A stretch of DNA of 64,000 nt. Origin: Lentzea atacamensis. GTDB lineage: Bacteria; Actinomycetota; Actinomycetes; Mycobacteriales; Pseudonocardiaceae. The notes beneath the pieces are model-generated. The model was not told the DNA's origin and did no database searches. It saw nothing but the letters and a program-made list of their open reading frames with translations. The stretch lies in NCBI RefSeq assembly GCF_003269295.1, contig NZ_QLTT01000005.1, positions 186,001 through 250,000 of the forward strand, read 5' to 3'. Positions 51,190 through 60,775 of this stretch are shown piece by piece; position 1 is the first letter of the stretch; each line of letters opens with the position of its first letter. The position numbers and the translations under genes are program-made.

Positions 51190-52709
51190 GCACTCCCGCC
51201 GAGGTACCGGCCGGTCTGCCCGCCGCACCGGAGTTCACCGAACCCCTGTCGGAATGGCACCGCCTGCACGTGCGCATGCTGATCGTGCGGCCCCTCAACG
51301 AGGGCCTCGCGATGCTGGTACCGATCCTCGTTCTGCTGTTCACCGGCAACGGCGAGAAGTGGCGGCTCATCGCCAGCGGCGCCACGGTCGCGGCGATCCT
51401 CGCGTTCAGCTACCTCATCTGGCGCACCACGAAGTACCGCATCACCGACGACCAGGTCGAGCTGCACACGGGGTTGCTCACCCGCAAGCAGCTCGCCGTG
51501 CCGCGCGATCGCATCAGGACGGTCGATCTCACCTCCAAGCCCGGCCACCGCGTCTTCGGACTGTCGGCGGTGCGGATCGGCACCGGGCAGCAGGACATCC
51601 CGGGCACCGACGGCCTCACCCTCGACGCGGTGACCCAGGAGGAGGCCGAGCGGCTGCGGGTGTTGTTGCTGCAGAAGGCAGTCGCGCCGAAGACGGCCTC
51701 ACCCGGCGAGCCGCACGCGGAAGTGGCCGTGCCGGAGTCCGAGGTCATCTCGAAGCTCGACCTGAAGTGGCTGAAGTTCGCGCCGCTCTCGCTGTCGGGC
51801 CTGGTCGCGATCGGTGCCGTGTTCGGCGTGCTGTCGAACTACGCCGACGACCTGGGCCTGCACCCGGTGCAGGACCTGTGGGAGTGGCTGTTCGAGCACC
51901 CGAGCTTCACGCTGCTCGGCGCGTTCGTGATCGCGCTGGTCGTGCTGGGGCTCGTGCTGTCGGTGCCGCTGTACATCCTGCAGTTCTGGAACTACCAGCT
52001 GACCCGCGAACCGGACGGCACCCTGCGGGTGCAGCGCGGCCTGCTCACCACGCGCTCGGTGTCGGTGGAGGAACAGCGGCTGCGCGGTGTGGACATCCAG
52101 GAACCGCTGCTGGTCCGCGCGGGCAAGGGCGCCAAAGCCGTTGCGGTGACGACAGGTCTGGGTTCGAAGGGCGAGAGCAACCTGCTGCTGCCGCCGGCAC
52201 CGCTGTCGGTGGCGCACCAGGTCTCGCGCGACGTGCTGAAGGTCGCCGACGACCCGACCACGCGCAAGCTCCGCAAGCACCCGTTCGCCGCGTTGCGCCG
52301 CAGCCTGTTCCGGCACGTGGTGCCGTGGGTGGTCATCGCGATCGGGCTCGCGGTCTGGGCGCCGTCGTGGGCGTGGCCGATCCCGGTGGCGATCATCCCG
52401 TTCGCCGCGCTGGTCGGCTGGGACAACTACCGCTCGCTCGGCAACGCGCTCGACGACCGCTATCTCGTGACGCGCAACAACTCCCTGGTTCGCAGCACCG
52501 TGGCGTTGCAGCGCACCGGCATCATCGGCTGGCGCATCCGGCGGTCGTTCTTCCAGCGCCGCAGCGGTTTGATGACGATCGGCGCGACCACCGCGGCGGG
52601 CGCGGGCGTTTACCACGTGACGGACGTCGGCGAGTCCGACGGCCTGGCGCTGGCCGACGAGGCGGTCCCGGACCTGCTGCGGCCGTTCCTGGTCCGCGTT
52701 GACGGCTGA
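51186..52709 (+). CDS. Large PH-domain membrane protein (YdbT-like)
   Basis: 507 aa from GTG 51186. There are three PH_2 units with paired transmembrane helices between them: YRITDDQVELHTGLLTRKQ near residue 85, YQLTREPDGTLRVQRGLLTT near 280, and a third after ALDDRYLVTRNNSLVRSTVA near 430. The translational overlap with the YdbS-like gene shows that they act together. Its 3' end contains the start of a SARP remnant. Confidence 0.85.
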   Translation: MSTPAEVPAGLPAAPEFTEPLSEWHRLHVRMLIVRPLNEGLAMLVPILVLLFTGNGEKWRLIASGATVAAILAFSYLIWRTTKYRITDDQVELHTGLLTRKQLAVPRDRIRTVDLTSKPGHRVFGLSAVRIGTGQQDIPGTDGLTLDAVTQEEAERLRVLLLQKAVAPKTASPGEPHAEVAVPESEVISKLDLKWLKFAPLSLSGLVAIGAVFGVLSNYADDLGLHPVQDLWEWLFEHPSFTLLGAFVIALVVLGLVLSVPLYILQFWNYQLTREPDGTLRVQRGLLTTRSVSVEEQRLRGVDIQEPLLVRAGKGAKAVAVTTGLGSKGESNLLLPPAPLSVAHQVSRDVLKVADDPTTRKLRKHPFAALRRSLFRHVVPWVVIAIGLAVWAPSWAWPIPVAIIPFAALVGWDNYRSLGNALDDRYLVTRNNSLVRSTVALQRTGIIGWRIRRSFFQRRSGLMTIGATTAAGAGVYHVTDVGESDGLALADEAVPDLLRPFLVRVDG

Positions 52710-52935
52710 GTTCCGGTTACTCGGCACTCTCGACGTTGCGGTGCGGGGACGGGTCCTTCCGCTCCTCGCCGGGCTGTTGCGCGCCAACGAGATCGTCACG
52801 ACCGATCAGCTGCCGGGGCAGGCACGCACGCCGAGGCGTTCACGTTGTGGCACGGGCCGGTGGATCTACGACGAGCTCGGCGCGCCAGAGGCAGATGAGA
52901 TGCGGCAGAAGCTTCAGGCCGTGCGGAACGTCTGA
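52699..52935 (+). pseudogene. Remnant of a SARP/AfsR-type regulator
   Basis: The frame reads AEFRLLGTLDVAVRGRVLP, then LLAGLLRANEIVTTDQL, the first two elements of a SARP DNA-binding domain. The usual stretch between them (GGRKQRALLA type) is missing, and the sequence degenerates soon after. It ends at 52935 inside the neighbouring regulator gene. About 75 codons survive of a family normally 250 aa or longer. Confidence 0.65.
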
Positions 52936-53855
52936 CGGTAGGCCGTCGGTGACACCCCGATGGACGCGGCCAGCTGCTGCCGCAACGCCGCTCCCGTGCC
53001 GAACCCGGCGTGCCTCGCGACCTGATCGATCGGCAGGTCCGTGGACTCCAGCAGGTACCTGGCCCGCTCCACCCGTTGCTGGGTCAGCCATCGGCCGGGC
53101 GACATGCCGGTCTCCGCGCGGAACCGCCGGGTGAACGTCCGCACGCTCATCCGCGCCTGCTCGGCGAGCGCCGACAGCTCCAGGGGCTCGTCCAGCCGGT
53201 CCAGGGCCCACGCGCGGGCCGGTGCCGTGGACGAGTCCGGGTCGTCGGGCACCGGTCGGTGCACGAACTGCGACTGGCCGCCCTGCCGCCACGCGGGGAC
53301 GACGCAGTAGCGGGCCACCTGGTTCGCGATCTCGCTGCCGTGGTCGGATCTGATCACGTGCAGGCAGAGGTCGATGCCCGCCGCCACGCCCGCCGAGGTG
53401 AGCACGTCGCCGTCGTCGACGAAGAGCACGTCCGGGTTCAGCTCGACCTTCGGGTAGAGCGCGCGGAACGACTCGGTTGCGCTCCAGTGCGTGGTGGCGG
53501 GGCGGCCGTCCAGGATTCCGGCGGCGCCCAGGACGAACGCGCCGGTGCAGATCGACATGATCCGCGACGCCTTCGTGGTGGTGAGCGCCTCGTGCACCGC
53601 CGGTTCCAGCCGGCCCTCCTGGCGCGCGGGCGGGTAGCGGGTGCCCGGCACCAGGACCGTGTCGGCGTCGCGGAGGACTTCCAGGCCGTGGTCGAAGGTC
53701 ATCGTGTAGCCGCCGGTCGTTCGGACGGGGCGGCGGTCGGGCGAGCACACGAGCAGCTCGTAGTCGTCCGGCAGCGCGCTGAAGATGTGGGTGGCGGTGC
53801 CGAAGTCGAAGGCGATCGACGTCTCCAGCGCCAGCACGGCGATCCGGTGGGCCAT
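52914..53855 (-). CDS. GlxA-family regulator (DJ-1/PfpI plus AraC HTH)
   Basis: 313 aa. The N-terminal DJ-1/PfpI-like domain has IAVLALETSIAFDFGTATHIF and IMSICTGAFVLGAAGILDGR with its nucleophile-elbow Cys. The C-terminal AraC domain has EQARMSVRTFTRRFRAETGMSPGRWL and DQVARHAGFGTGAALRQQL. It is divergent from an MFS transporter gene, which is a likely target. The 72-bp gap shows no strong palindrome. Confidence 0.9.
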   Translation of the reverse strand: MAHRIAVLALETSIAFDFGTATHIFSALPDDYELLVCSPDRRPVRTTGGYTMTFDHGLEVLRDADTVLVPGTRYPPARQEGRLEPAVHEALTTTKASRIMSICTGAFVLGAAGILDGRPATTHWSATESFRALYPKVELNPDVLFVDDGDVLTSAGVAAGIDLCLHVIRSDHGSEIANQVARYCVVPAWRQGGQSQFVHRPVPDDPDSSTAPARAWALDRLDEPLELSALAEQARMSVRTFTRRFRAETGMSPGRWLTQQRVERARYLLESTDLPIDQVARHAGFGTGAALRQQLAASIGVSPTAYRQTFRTA

Positions 53856-53926
53856 GGCCTGATTCTTTCACATGTTGGCTTTCGGGCCACTGGTTGTCGG
53901 ATCCACCATCGCCGAACCTTGTCGGC

Positions 53927-55192
53927 GTGAGACTGCATTGGGCCTGGGTTGTCGCTGGTGTGTCCTTCATCGCCCTGGTGGGTGCCGCGTCGTTCCGTGC
54001 GGCACCCGGTGCGTTGATCGAGCCGTTGCGGGCGGAGTTCGGCTGGACGACCGGCACGATCTCGCTCGCCATCTCGATCAACCTGTTGCTGTTCGGGCTC
54101 ACCGCGCCGTTCGCGGCCGCGCTGATGGACCGGTTCGGTGTGCGGCTCGTGGTGACCTGCGCGTTGACGATGGTCGCGATCGGCAGCGGGCTGACGGTGT
54201 TCATGACCACGTCGTGGCAGCTGATCCTGCTCTGGGGTGTCGTGGTCGGGCTCGGCACCGGTTCGATGGCGCTGGCGTTCGTCGCGACGATCACCGGCCG
54301 GTGGTTCGTGCGGCACCGCGGCCTGGTCACGGGGGTGCTGACGGCGGGTGGCGCGGCCGGGCAGCTGGTGTTCCTGCCGCTGGTGGCGTGGCTGTCCGCC
54401 ACCTACGGCTGGCGCTCAGCGTCGCTGGTGATCTGCATCGCGGCACTCGCGGTGGTGCCGCTGGCGGCGTTCTTCCTGCGCGAGTACCCGCGTGACGTGG
54501 GACTCCTGCCGCTCGGCGCGACCGAGGACACTCCCCCGCCGCCCTCGGGTGGTGCGGCTCGCCGCGCGCTCACGGCACTGGGTTCGGCTGCTCGCACGCG
54601 ACCGTTCTGGTTGCTGGCCGGCGGGTTCGCGATCTGCGGTGCCTCGACGAACGGGCTGGTGGGCACGCACTTCATCCCCGCAGCGCACGACCACGGCATG
54701 CCGACCACGACCGCGGCCGGGTTGCTGGCGCTGGTCGGCGTCTTCGACATCGTGGGCACGATCGCGTCCGGCTGGCTCACCGACCGGGTGGACTCACGGC
54801 TGTTGCTTGCCGCGTACTACGCGTTGCGCGGCCTGTCGCTGATGCTGCTGCCCCAGCTCTTCGGCGAGTCGGCGCACCCGTCGATGCTGGTGTTCATCAT
54901 CTTCTACGGCCTGGACTGGGTCGCGACCGTGCCGCCGACGGTGGCGTTGTGCCGCCAGTACTTCGGCATGTCCGGGCCTGTCGTGTTCGGCTGGGTCTTC
55001 GCGTCGCACCAGGTCGGTGCGGCACTGGCGGCGTCCGCGGCCGGGCTCACCCGCGACCACCTGGGCAGCTACGACCTGGCCTGGTACGTCGCGGGCGCGC
55101 TCTGCCTCGGCGCGGCGGTGCTGTCAGCGTCGCTTGCGCGAGGTGCCGAAGATGCCCCGCGTGATCTCGCGCGCCAGGGTGCTGCCGGCTGA
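53927..55192 (+). CDS. MFS transporter
   Basis: 421 aa from GTG 53927 (TTG 53894 in frame but weak). Twelve predicted helices, with the helix 2-3 loop AAALMDRFGVRLVV and the helix 8-9 loop GWLTDRVDSRLLLA. The general build resembles oxalate/formate-type or monocarboxylate antiporters (MCT). The substrate is not predictable. It is intact, unlike the MFS gene near rox. It is convergent with the HerA-like gene, overlapping by 69 bp. Confidence 0.87.
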   Translation: MRLHWAWVVAGVSFIALVGAASFRAAPGALIEPLRAEFGWTTGTISLAISINLLLFGLTAPFAAALMDRFGVRLVVTCALTMVAIGSGLTVFMTTSWQLILLWGVVVGLGTGSMALAFVATITGRWFVRHRGLVTGVLTAGGAAGQLVFLPLVAWLSATYGWRSASLVICIAALAVVPLAAFFLREYPRDVGLLPLGATEDTPPPPSGGAARRALTALGSAARTRPFWLLAGGFAICGASTNGLVGTHFIPAAHDHGMPTTTAAGLLALVGVFDIVGTIASGWLTDRVDSRLLLAAYYALRGLSLMLLPQLFGESAHPSMLVFIIFYGLDWVATVPPTVALCRQYFGMSGPVVFGWVFASHQVGAALAASAAGLTRDHLGSYDLAWYVAGALCLGAAVLSASLARGAEDAPRDLARQGAAG

Positions 55193-56644
55193 CCGCAGGA
55201 ACGACTTCACGGCGCTGTTGCCCAGCACCTTCTCGACGAGCCCCGGTTCCTCCTTCTCCTGCCTTTGCTGAGGAGGGGAATCCGGGGCCTGTTCCTGTTG
55301 CGGCGGCGCGACTTTCCGCATCAGCTGCTCGTAGGCCGACTCGCGGTCGACCGTCTCCGAGTACTTGCCGTGGAGGTCCGAGCCCTGCGCGGCCTGCTTG
55401 ATCCCGTCGTTGCCGATGGTGTCCATCAACGAACGCGGCGCCCTGAGCCTGGTCCACGCGACCGGCGTCGGCGCGCCCTTCTCGCTCAGCACGGTGATGA
55501 TCGCCTCGCCGATGCCGAGCGAGGTGAGCGCTTTCTCCAGGTCGTAGTGCGGCGTGTTCGGGTACGTCTTCACCGTGCGCGCCAACGCTTTCTGGTCGTC
55601 CGGTGTGAACGCGCGCAGTGCGTGCTGAACGCGCGCGCCGAGCTGCGACAGCACGTCGTTCGGAATGTCGGTCGGCAGCTGCGTGCAGAAGAAGACGCCG
55701 ATCCCCTTGGAACGGATGAGCTTCACGGTCTGGGTGATCTGGTCGAGGAACGCCTTCGACGCGTTCGCGAACAGCAAATGCGCTTCGTCGAAGAAGAAGA
55801 CGAGCTTCGGCTTCTCGACGTCACCTTCTTCCGGCAGCGTCTCGAAGAGTTCGGCCAGCAACCACATGAGGAACGTGGAGAACAGCGCCGGATTGCCCTG
55901 CAGCTCGGCCAGTTCCAGCAGGCTGACGACACCCTTGCCATCGCGCTGCCGCATCAGGTCGGCGGGATCCAGCTCCGGCTCGCCGAAGAACCGGTCGCCG
56001 CCCTGCGCCTCCAGGTTGACCAGCGCCCGCAGGATCACGCCCGCTGTGGAGCTCGACACACCGCCGATGCCCTTCAGGTCCTCCTTGCCCTCGTCGCTCG
56101 TGAGGTGCTGGATGACGCTGCGCAGGTCCTTGGTGTCGAGCAGCGGCAGGCCTTTGGAGTCCGCCCAGTGGAAGATCAGGCCGAGCGTCGACTCCTGGGT
56201 GTCGTTCAGGCCCAGCACCTTCGACAGCAGGATCGGCCCGAAGCTCGTGACCGTCGCCCGCAGCGGCACACCGATGCCGCCGGTGCCGATCGACAGGAAC
56301 TGGATCGGGTACGACTGCGGCTGCCAGTCGTCGCCGGTGTCCTTGGCGCGGGCGTCGGTCCGGTCGCTGCGTTCTCCTTCCCGCGACAGACCGGACAAGT
56401 CGCCCTTCACGTCGGCCATCAGCACCGGCACGCCGTTGTTCGACAGCTGTTCCGCGAGCAGCTGCAGGGTCTTCGTCTTGCCCGTTCCCGTTGCCCCCGC
56501 GACAAGTCCGTGGCGGTTGACCATGGACAACGGGATGCGGACGTGCGCGGTCGACTCCACCTGCCCGTCGACCAGCACGGAGCCAAGTTCGATGGCCGCG
56601 CTCTCGGACGCGTACCCGGCAGCGATCTCAGCTTGAGCCGTCAT
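55124..56644 (-). CDS. HerA-like ATPase (DUF853)
   Basis: 506 aa from ATG 56644; the frame is open further upstream but without coding character. Walker A LVAGATGTGKTKTLQLLAEQ, Walker B KLVFFFDEAHLLFANASKAF, arginine-finger region and FCTQLPTDIPNDVLSQLGAR place it with DUF853/HerA-FtsK ATPases. The C-terminal 60 residues are Gln/Pro-rich and basic (APPQQEQAPDSPPQQRQEKE). DNA translocation or repair is presumed. It is divergent from orn, with a 75-bp gap. Confidence 0.87.
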   Translation of the reverse strand: MTAQAEIAAGYASESAAIELGSVLVDGQVESTAHVRIPLSMVNRHGLVAGATGTGKTKTLQLLAEQLSNNGVPVLMADVKGDLSGLSREGERSDRTDARAKDTGDDWQPQSYPIQFLSIGTGGIGVPLRATVTSFGPILLSKVLGLNDTQESTLGLIFHWADSKGLPLLDTKDLRSVIQHLTSDEGKEDLKGIGGVSSSTAGVILRALVNLEAQGGDRFFGEPELDPADLMRQRDGKGVVSLLELAELQGNPALFSTFLMWLLAELFETLPEEGDVEKPKLVFFFDEAHLLFANASKAFLDQITQTVKLIRSKGIGVFFCTQLPTDIPNDVLSQLGARVQHALRAFTPDDQKALARTVKTYPNTPHYDLEKALTSLGIGEAIITVLSEKGAPTPVAWTRLRAPRSLMDTIGNDGIKQAAQGSDLHGKYSETVDRESAYEQLMRKVAPPQQEQAPDSPPQQRQEKEEPGLVEKVLGNSAVKSFLRSAGSTLAREITRGIFGTSRKRR

Positions 56645-56719
56645 GCACGAGGAGCGTAACCAGGTTGCTGCACGCCGCCACTCGAAGTTGACGCGTTGCG
56701 CAGTAATGTTCGGGTCGTG

Positions 56720-57322
56720 ATGGATCGTCTGGTGTGGATCGACTGCGAGATGACCGGACTCGACTTGGGCAAGGACGCTCTGATCGAGATCGCGGCACTG
56801 GTCACGGACGCCGAGCTGAACGTGCTCGGCGACGGCGTGGACATAGTGATCCACGCATCCGACGACGTGCTCGCCTCGATGCCGGACGTCGTCATGGAGA
56901 TGCACGCCAAGTCGGGGCTGACAGAGGAGGTCCGCGCCTCCACGGTGTCGATGGAAGAGGCCGAGGCGGCCGTGCTGGCGTACATCAAGGAGTGGGTCCC
57001 CGACCCGCGCACGGCCCCGCTGGCCGGCAACTCCATCGCCACGGACCGCGGCTTCATCGCCCGCGACATGCCCGCGCTGGACGCGCACCTGCACTACCGC
57101 ATGGTCGACGTGTCGTCGATCAAGGAGCTGTGCCGGCGCTGGTACCCGCGCATCTACTACGCGCAGCCGGGCAAGGGCCTCGCGCACCGGGCGCTCGCGG
57201 ACATCGTCGAGTCGATCCGGGAGCTCGCGTACTACCGGCGCACGGCGTTCGTGCCGCAGCCCGGCCCGACGACCGAGCAGGCCCAGGCCGTGGCCGCTGA
57301 GCTGCTGAAAAACACCGACTGA
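56720..57322 (+). CDS. orn: Oligoribonuclease
   Basis: 200 aa from ATG 56720 (GTG 56717 adjacent). The DEDDh motifs are present: [12 protein letters not shown] (DxE), [18 protein letters not shown], and the final [14 protein letters not shown] with His and Asp. It degrades 2-5 nt RNA, including pGpG from c-di-GMP turnover, to mononucleotides. Single copy in most actinomycetes. Followed by tRNA-His 64 bp later. Confidence 0.95.
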   Translation: MDRLVWIDCEMTGLDLGKDALIEIAALVTDAELNVLGDGVDIVIHASDDVLASMPDVVMEMHAKSGLTEEVRASTVSMEEAEAAVLAYIKEWVPDPRTAPLAGNSIATDRGFIARDMPALDAHLHYRMVDVSSIKELCRRWYPRIYYAQPGKGLAHRALADIVESIRELAYYRRTAFVPQPGPTTEQAQAVAAELLKNTD

Positions 57323-57386
57323 CCCCCGATTTCAATATCGGTAGCTGTCGTTGCTATGCTTTCCTCGCCGGTCAACGCCGGTGATG

Positions 57387-57459
57387 GTGGGTGTAGCTCA
57401 GCTGGCAGAGCACTGGGTTGTGATCCCAGGTGTCGCGGGTTCAAGTCCCGTCACTCACC
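57387..57459 (+). tRNA. tRNA-His (GTG)
   Basis: Acceptor GTGGGTG pairs with CACTCAC (one G-U). Position -1 is G (57386), pairing with discriminator C, the histidine identity mark. The anticodon arm CTGGG-TTGTGAT-CCCAG gives GTG. T-arm GCGGG-TTCAAGT-CCCGT. Confidence 0.95.
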
Positions 57460-57467
57460 CTTTGTCG

Positions 57468-57498
57468 AAAGGCCTCCGCAAATGCGGGGGCCTTTCTT
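57468..57498 (+). terminator. Terminator after tRNA-His
   Basis: AAAGGCCTCCGCA (57468-57480) pairs with TGCGGGGGCCTTT (57483-57495) with one G-T wobble and an AA loop, followed by CTT. It starts 9 nt after the tRNA end, so it separates tRNA-His from the ABC-F gene. Confidence 0.75.
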
Positions 57499-57516
57499 CA
57501 CGTTTCGGGAGTGTTC

Positions 57517-59142
57517 ATGACCACGCTCGTCGCCAAGGACCTCGCAGCCGGGCACGGTGATCGCGTCCTGTTCTCCGGGCTGAACCTCGTGGTCGCCCCC
57601 GGTGACGTCATCGGGCTCGTGGGCGTGAACGGCGCCGGCAAGTCGACGCTGCTCAGGACGCTGGCCGGCCTCATCCCCGCCGAGCAGGGCCGCGTCTCGC
57701 TGAACCCGCCCTCCGCGAACGTCGGGCACCTGCCGCAGGAGCCGGAGCGCCGCGAGGGCGAGACCGTTCGCTCGTTCCTGGCCCGCCGGACCGGCGTCGC
57801 GGAGGCTCAGGCCGATCTGGATCTCGCGACCGAGGCGCTGACCGCCGGGAACGACGAGGGCTACTCGGACGCGCTGGACCGGTGGCTCGCGCTGGGTGGC
57901 GCCGACCTGGAGGAACGGTCGCTGGAGGTGATCGCGGACCTCGGGCTGACCGTGGGTTTGGACGCCTTGATGACGTCGCTGTCCGGCGGCCAGGCGGCGC
58001 GGGCAGGCATGGCGTCGATGCTGCTCAGCCGCTACGACATCTTCCTGCTCGACGAGCCGACGAACGACCTGGACCTCGACGGGCTGGAGCGGCTGGAGAA
58101 GTTCGTCACAGGGCTGCGCGCGGGCACGGTGCTGGTGTCGCACGACCGCGAGTTCCTGGCCCGCACGGTGACCAGCGTGCTGGAGCTCGACCTGCACCAG
58201 AACGCCGTGCGCCTGTACGGCGGCGGCTACGAGTCGTACCTCGAAGAGCGCGCGCGGGCGCGTCAGCACGCCCGTGACGACTACGAGGAGTTCGCGGACA
58301 CCAAGGCGTCGTTGGAGGCCCGTGCGCGCATGCAGCGCGCGTGGATGGAGAAGGGCGTGAAGAACGCCCGGCGCAAGGCCGGCGACAACGACAAGAACGC
58401 CCGCAAGTTCCGCGCCGACGCCACTGAGAAGCAGGCCTCGAAGGCCAGGCAGACCGACCGCATGATCGAACGCCTGGATGTCGTCGAGGAGCCCCGCAAG
58501 GAGTGGGAGCTGCGGATGGAGATCGCCGCGGCCCCGCGCTCCGGAGCCGTCGTGGCCTCTCTCCGCGCGGCTGTCGTCGAGCGCGGCGACTTCCGGCTGG
58601 GTCCCGTCGACCTGCAGATCGACTGGGCGGACCGGGTCGCGATCACCGGCGCGAACGGCGCTGGAAAGTCGACGTTGCTCGCGGCACTGCTCGGACGGGC
58701 AGAGCTGGCGTCCGGCTACGCCACCCTGGGCTCCGGCGTCGTGGTCGGCGAGGTGGACCAGGCGCGCGGGCTGTTCCTGGGAGACCTGCCGCTGGTGGAC
58801 GCGTTCGAGGCGGCCGTGCCGGAGATGACGCCCGCGGACGTGCGGACGTTGCTCGCGAAGTTCGGGATGAAGGCGGCGCACGTGCTGCGCCCGGCGGCGT
58901 CGCTGTCACCCGGTGAGCGGACGCGGGCGGCTCTGGCGTTGCTGCAGGGACGCGGGGTGAACCTGCTGGTGCTGGACGAGCCGACGAACCACCTCGACCT
59001 GGTGGCGATCGAGCAGCTGGAGCAGGCGCTGGAGAACTACCCGGGCACGTTGCTGCTGGTGACGCACGACCGGCGGATGCTGGAGGCGGTGCGGGTGAAC
59101 CGTCACCTGGCCGTTTCCGGCGGCCAGGTGACGGTTTCCTGA
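57517..59142 (+). CDS. ABC-F family ATPase
   Basis: 541 aa from ATG 57517, with GGGAG upstream. Two nucleotide-binding domains: Walker A GLVGVNGAGKSTLLRTLAGL and ITGANGAGKSTLLAALLG, signatures TSLSGGQAARAGMASML and LSPGERTRAALALLQG, and Walker B IFLLDEPTNDLDLDG and LLVLDEPTNHLDLVA. There are no transmembrane helices. The linker (residues about 235-340) is the charged helical P-site tRNA-interaction motif (RARMQRAWMEKGVKNARRKA). ABC-F proteins act on the ribosome in translation quality or antibiotic protection; which group this belongs to is not decided. Confidence 0.92.
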   Translation: MTTLVAKDLAAGHGDRVLFSGLNLVVAPGDVIGLVGVNGAGKSTLLRTLAGLIPAEQGRVSLNPPSANVGHLPQEPERREGETVRSFLARRTGVAEAQADLDLATEALTAGNDEGYSDALDRWLALGGADLEERSLEVIADLGLTVGLDALMTSLSGGQAARAGMASMLLSRYDIFLLDEPTNDLDLDGLERLEKFVTGLRAGTVLVSHDREFLARTVTSVLELDLHQNAVRLYGGGYESYLEERARARQHARDDYEEFADTKASLEARARMQRAWMEKGVKNARRKAGDNDKNARKFRADATEKQASKARQTDRMIERLDVVEEPRKEWELRMEIAAAPRSGAVVASLRAAVVERGDFRLGPVDLQIDWADRVAITGANGAGKSTLLAALLGRAELASGYATLGSGVVVGEVDQARGLFLGDLPLVDAFEAAVPEMTPADVRTLLAKFGMKAAHVLRPAASLSPGERTRAALALLQGRGVNLLVLDEPTNHLDLVAIEQLEQALENYPGTLLLVTHDRRMLEAVRVNRHLAVSGGQVTVS

Positions 59143-59164
59143 TCAGTCCACAGTGGTCAGCGGG

Positions 59165-60352
59165 TCAGCGGTTGCCCTGCACCCACTGGGTCCACGGCAC
59201 CTGCCAGTCGCCGAAGCCGTCCCACGGCTCCAGCACCGGCCCACCCGAGTTCTTGACGATGACCACGTCACCCTGCTTGCTGTTGTCGAACACCCACTTG
59301 GCGTTCTCCGGCGACAGGTTGAGGCAGCCGTGGCTCACGTTGCGGCGCCCCTGGTCACCGATGGACCACGGCGCGCTGTGGAAGAAGATGCCGCTGTTGG
59401 ACATCCGGTACGCCCAGTCGACCGGAGTGCGGTAGCCGCCGTTCTCCAGCGCCAGGCCGTACGTGGTCGAGTCCATGATCATGTGGGAGTGCTTCTCCAT
59501 CAGCACGTACGTGCCGGTGGGCGTCGCGTCGGCCGGCTTGCCCATGGAGGTCGGCATGGTCCGCACGACCTGCCCGTTGACCTTGGTGATCACCTGGTGC
59601 GTCTGGCCGTCGGCCTCGTGGATGACCTCGTCGCCGACCGTGGTGGTGATGGTGCGGTCTTCCTGGCCGTAGATGCCGTCACCGACGTGCTTGCCGTAGA
59701 CCTTGATGTGCATGGTGATCTTGGTGCCCGGCTTCCAGAACTTCTCCGGACGCCAGTGCACCTCCTTCTTGTTGAACCAGTAGAAGGCACCCTCGACCTT
59801 GGGCTCGGTGGTGATCTCGAGCATCTTCTCGGCCGCGACCTTGTCGGCCACCGGCTCGTCGAAGTAGAAGGCGAGCGGCTGCCCCACGCCGATCGTGGTG
59901 CCGTCCATCGGGTTCGTCGACACGTAGGTCAGCGTCCGCGGCTTCACCGTGGTGAAGGACGACTCCTTGGTCTGCGGCTTGCCGTCCTCACCGGTGGCCG
60001 TGGCGACCAGCTTGTACGTCTTGGCGTACCCGAGCGGCTCGGTGTTGGTCCACTGCGTCGACTCGGGGTTCATCTTCCCCTCGACGACCTTGCCCTCGGG
60101 ATTGGTCAGCTTGACCTCGGTCAGCTTCCCGTCCGCCGCCGTGGCGATGACCGGCAGCCCTGGCGACACGTCCACCGCGCCGTTGTTCAACGCCAGCGTC
60201 AACGTGACGGGCTTCGGCGGAGGAGGAGCACTCGACGACGTAGCCGCGGCTACGTTCGCCCCTTCACCGCCACCCCCCGAACAGCCTGCGATCAGAATCA
60301 CAGCGACACCCGCCATGACCACCCCACGACCGCGCCTGCCCCACATCCCCAT
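59165..60352 (-). CDS. L,D-transpeptidase lipoprotein
   Basis: 395 aa. A signal peptide with lipobox (VAVILIAGCSGGGG), a Pro/Ser linker and two Ig-like domains (residues about 45-255) are followed by the YkuD catalytic domain. Its catalytic His/Cys regions are IFFHSAPWS and NVSHGCLNLSPENAKWVF. The fold follows LdtMt2 of mycobacteria, making 3-3 peptidoglycan crosslinks outside the membrane. Length is standard. It is convergent with the ABC-F gene. Confidence 0.93.
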   Translation of the reverse strand: MGMWGRRGRGVVMAGVAVILIAGCSGGGGEGANVAAATSSSAPPPPKPVTLTLALNNGAVDVSPGLPVIATAADGKLTEVKLTNPEGKVVEGKMNPESTQWTNTEPLGYAKTYKLVATATGEDGKPQTKESSFTTVKPRTLTYVSTNPMDGTTIGVGQPLAFYFDEPVADKVAAEKMLEITTEPKVEGAFYWFNKKEVHWRPEKFWKPGTKITMHIKVYGKHVGDGIYGQEDRTITTTVGDEVIHEADGQTHQVITKVNGQVVRTMPTSMGKPADATPTGTYVLMEKHSHMIMDSTTYGLALENGGYRTPVDWAYRMSNSGIFFHSAPWSIGDQGRRNVSHGCLNLSPENAKWVFDNSKQGDVVIVKNSGGPVLEPWDGFGDWQVPWTQWVQGNR

Positions 60353-60582
60353 CGGTGTACTTCCGATCTACTTGTCGCCCACTCCCGAGACTGCCTGCAC
60401 GAAGTCGTATTGGCGTCCCCCGACTAGGTGACGACATGGGGTGTGCCGAAGTTGCGCAAGTGGCCGGATCGTTACGTGCTCGTCCACCCCTGGACGTGGC
60501 CTGACCAGCCGATTGGGATCCGCTCGACGGCCTGTGCTAACGTTCTTCCCGTCGGAACGGCAAGTGACCGGCACACAAACAA

Positions 60583-60656
60583 GCGCCGCTAGCTCAGTTG
60601 GTTAGAGCAGCTGACTCTTAATCAGCGGGTCCGGGGTTCGAGTCCCTGGCGGCGTA
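60583..60656 (+). tRNA. tRNA-Lys (CTT)
   Basis: Acceptor GCGCCGC pairs with GCGGCGT, the D-arm is GCTC...GAGC with a GGTT loop, the anticodon arm GCTGA-CTCTTAA-TCAGC gives CTT, and the T-arm is CGGGG-TTCGAGT-CCCTG. No CCA is encoded. Confidence 0.95.
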
Positions 60657-60664
60657 CTCCAAAG

Positions 60665-60698
60665 AAGCAGGTAGAGATTCGTCTCTACCTGCTTTTTT
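60665..60698 (+). terminator. Strong intrinsic terminator after tRNA-Lys
   Basis: AAGCAGGTAGAGA-TTCG-TCTCTACCTGCTT forms a perfect 13-bp stem with a stable UUCG tetraloop, then six T residues (60693-60698). It starts 9 nt after tRNA-Lys. Confidence 0.9.
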
Positions 60699-60775
60699 GC
60701 ATTCTGCGTGCGCATCCTCATTCTCCGTTTCTGCGCTGTGGATCATGGTTTGCGAGCCCGAGGACATCCCTGGGA

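Noticed and set aside
56645-57187. N-terminal extension of the HerA-like ATPase
   Set aside because: Antisense to orn and without family similarity; ATG 56644 gives the normal protein.
60583-60775. tRNA-Lys as an integration (att) site
   Set aside because: The neighbouring element is IS110, not an integrase-bearing island, and no repeated tRNA 3' end was seen downstream.
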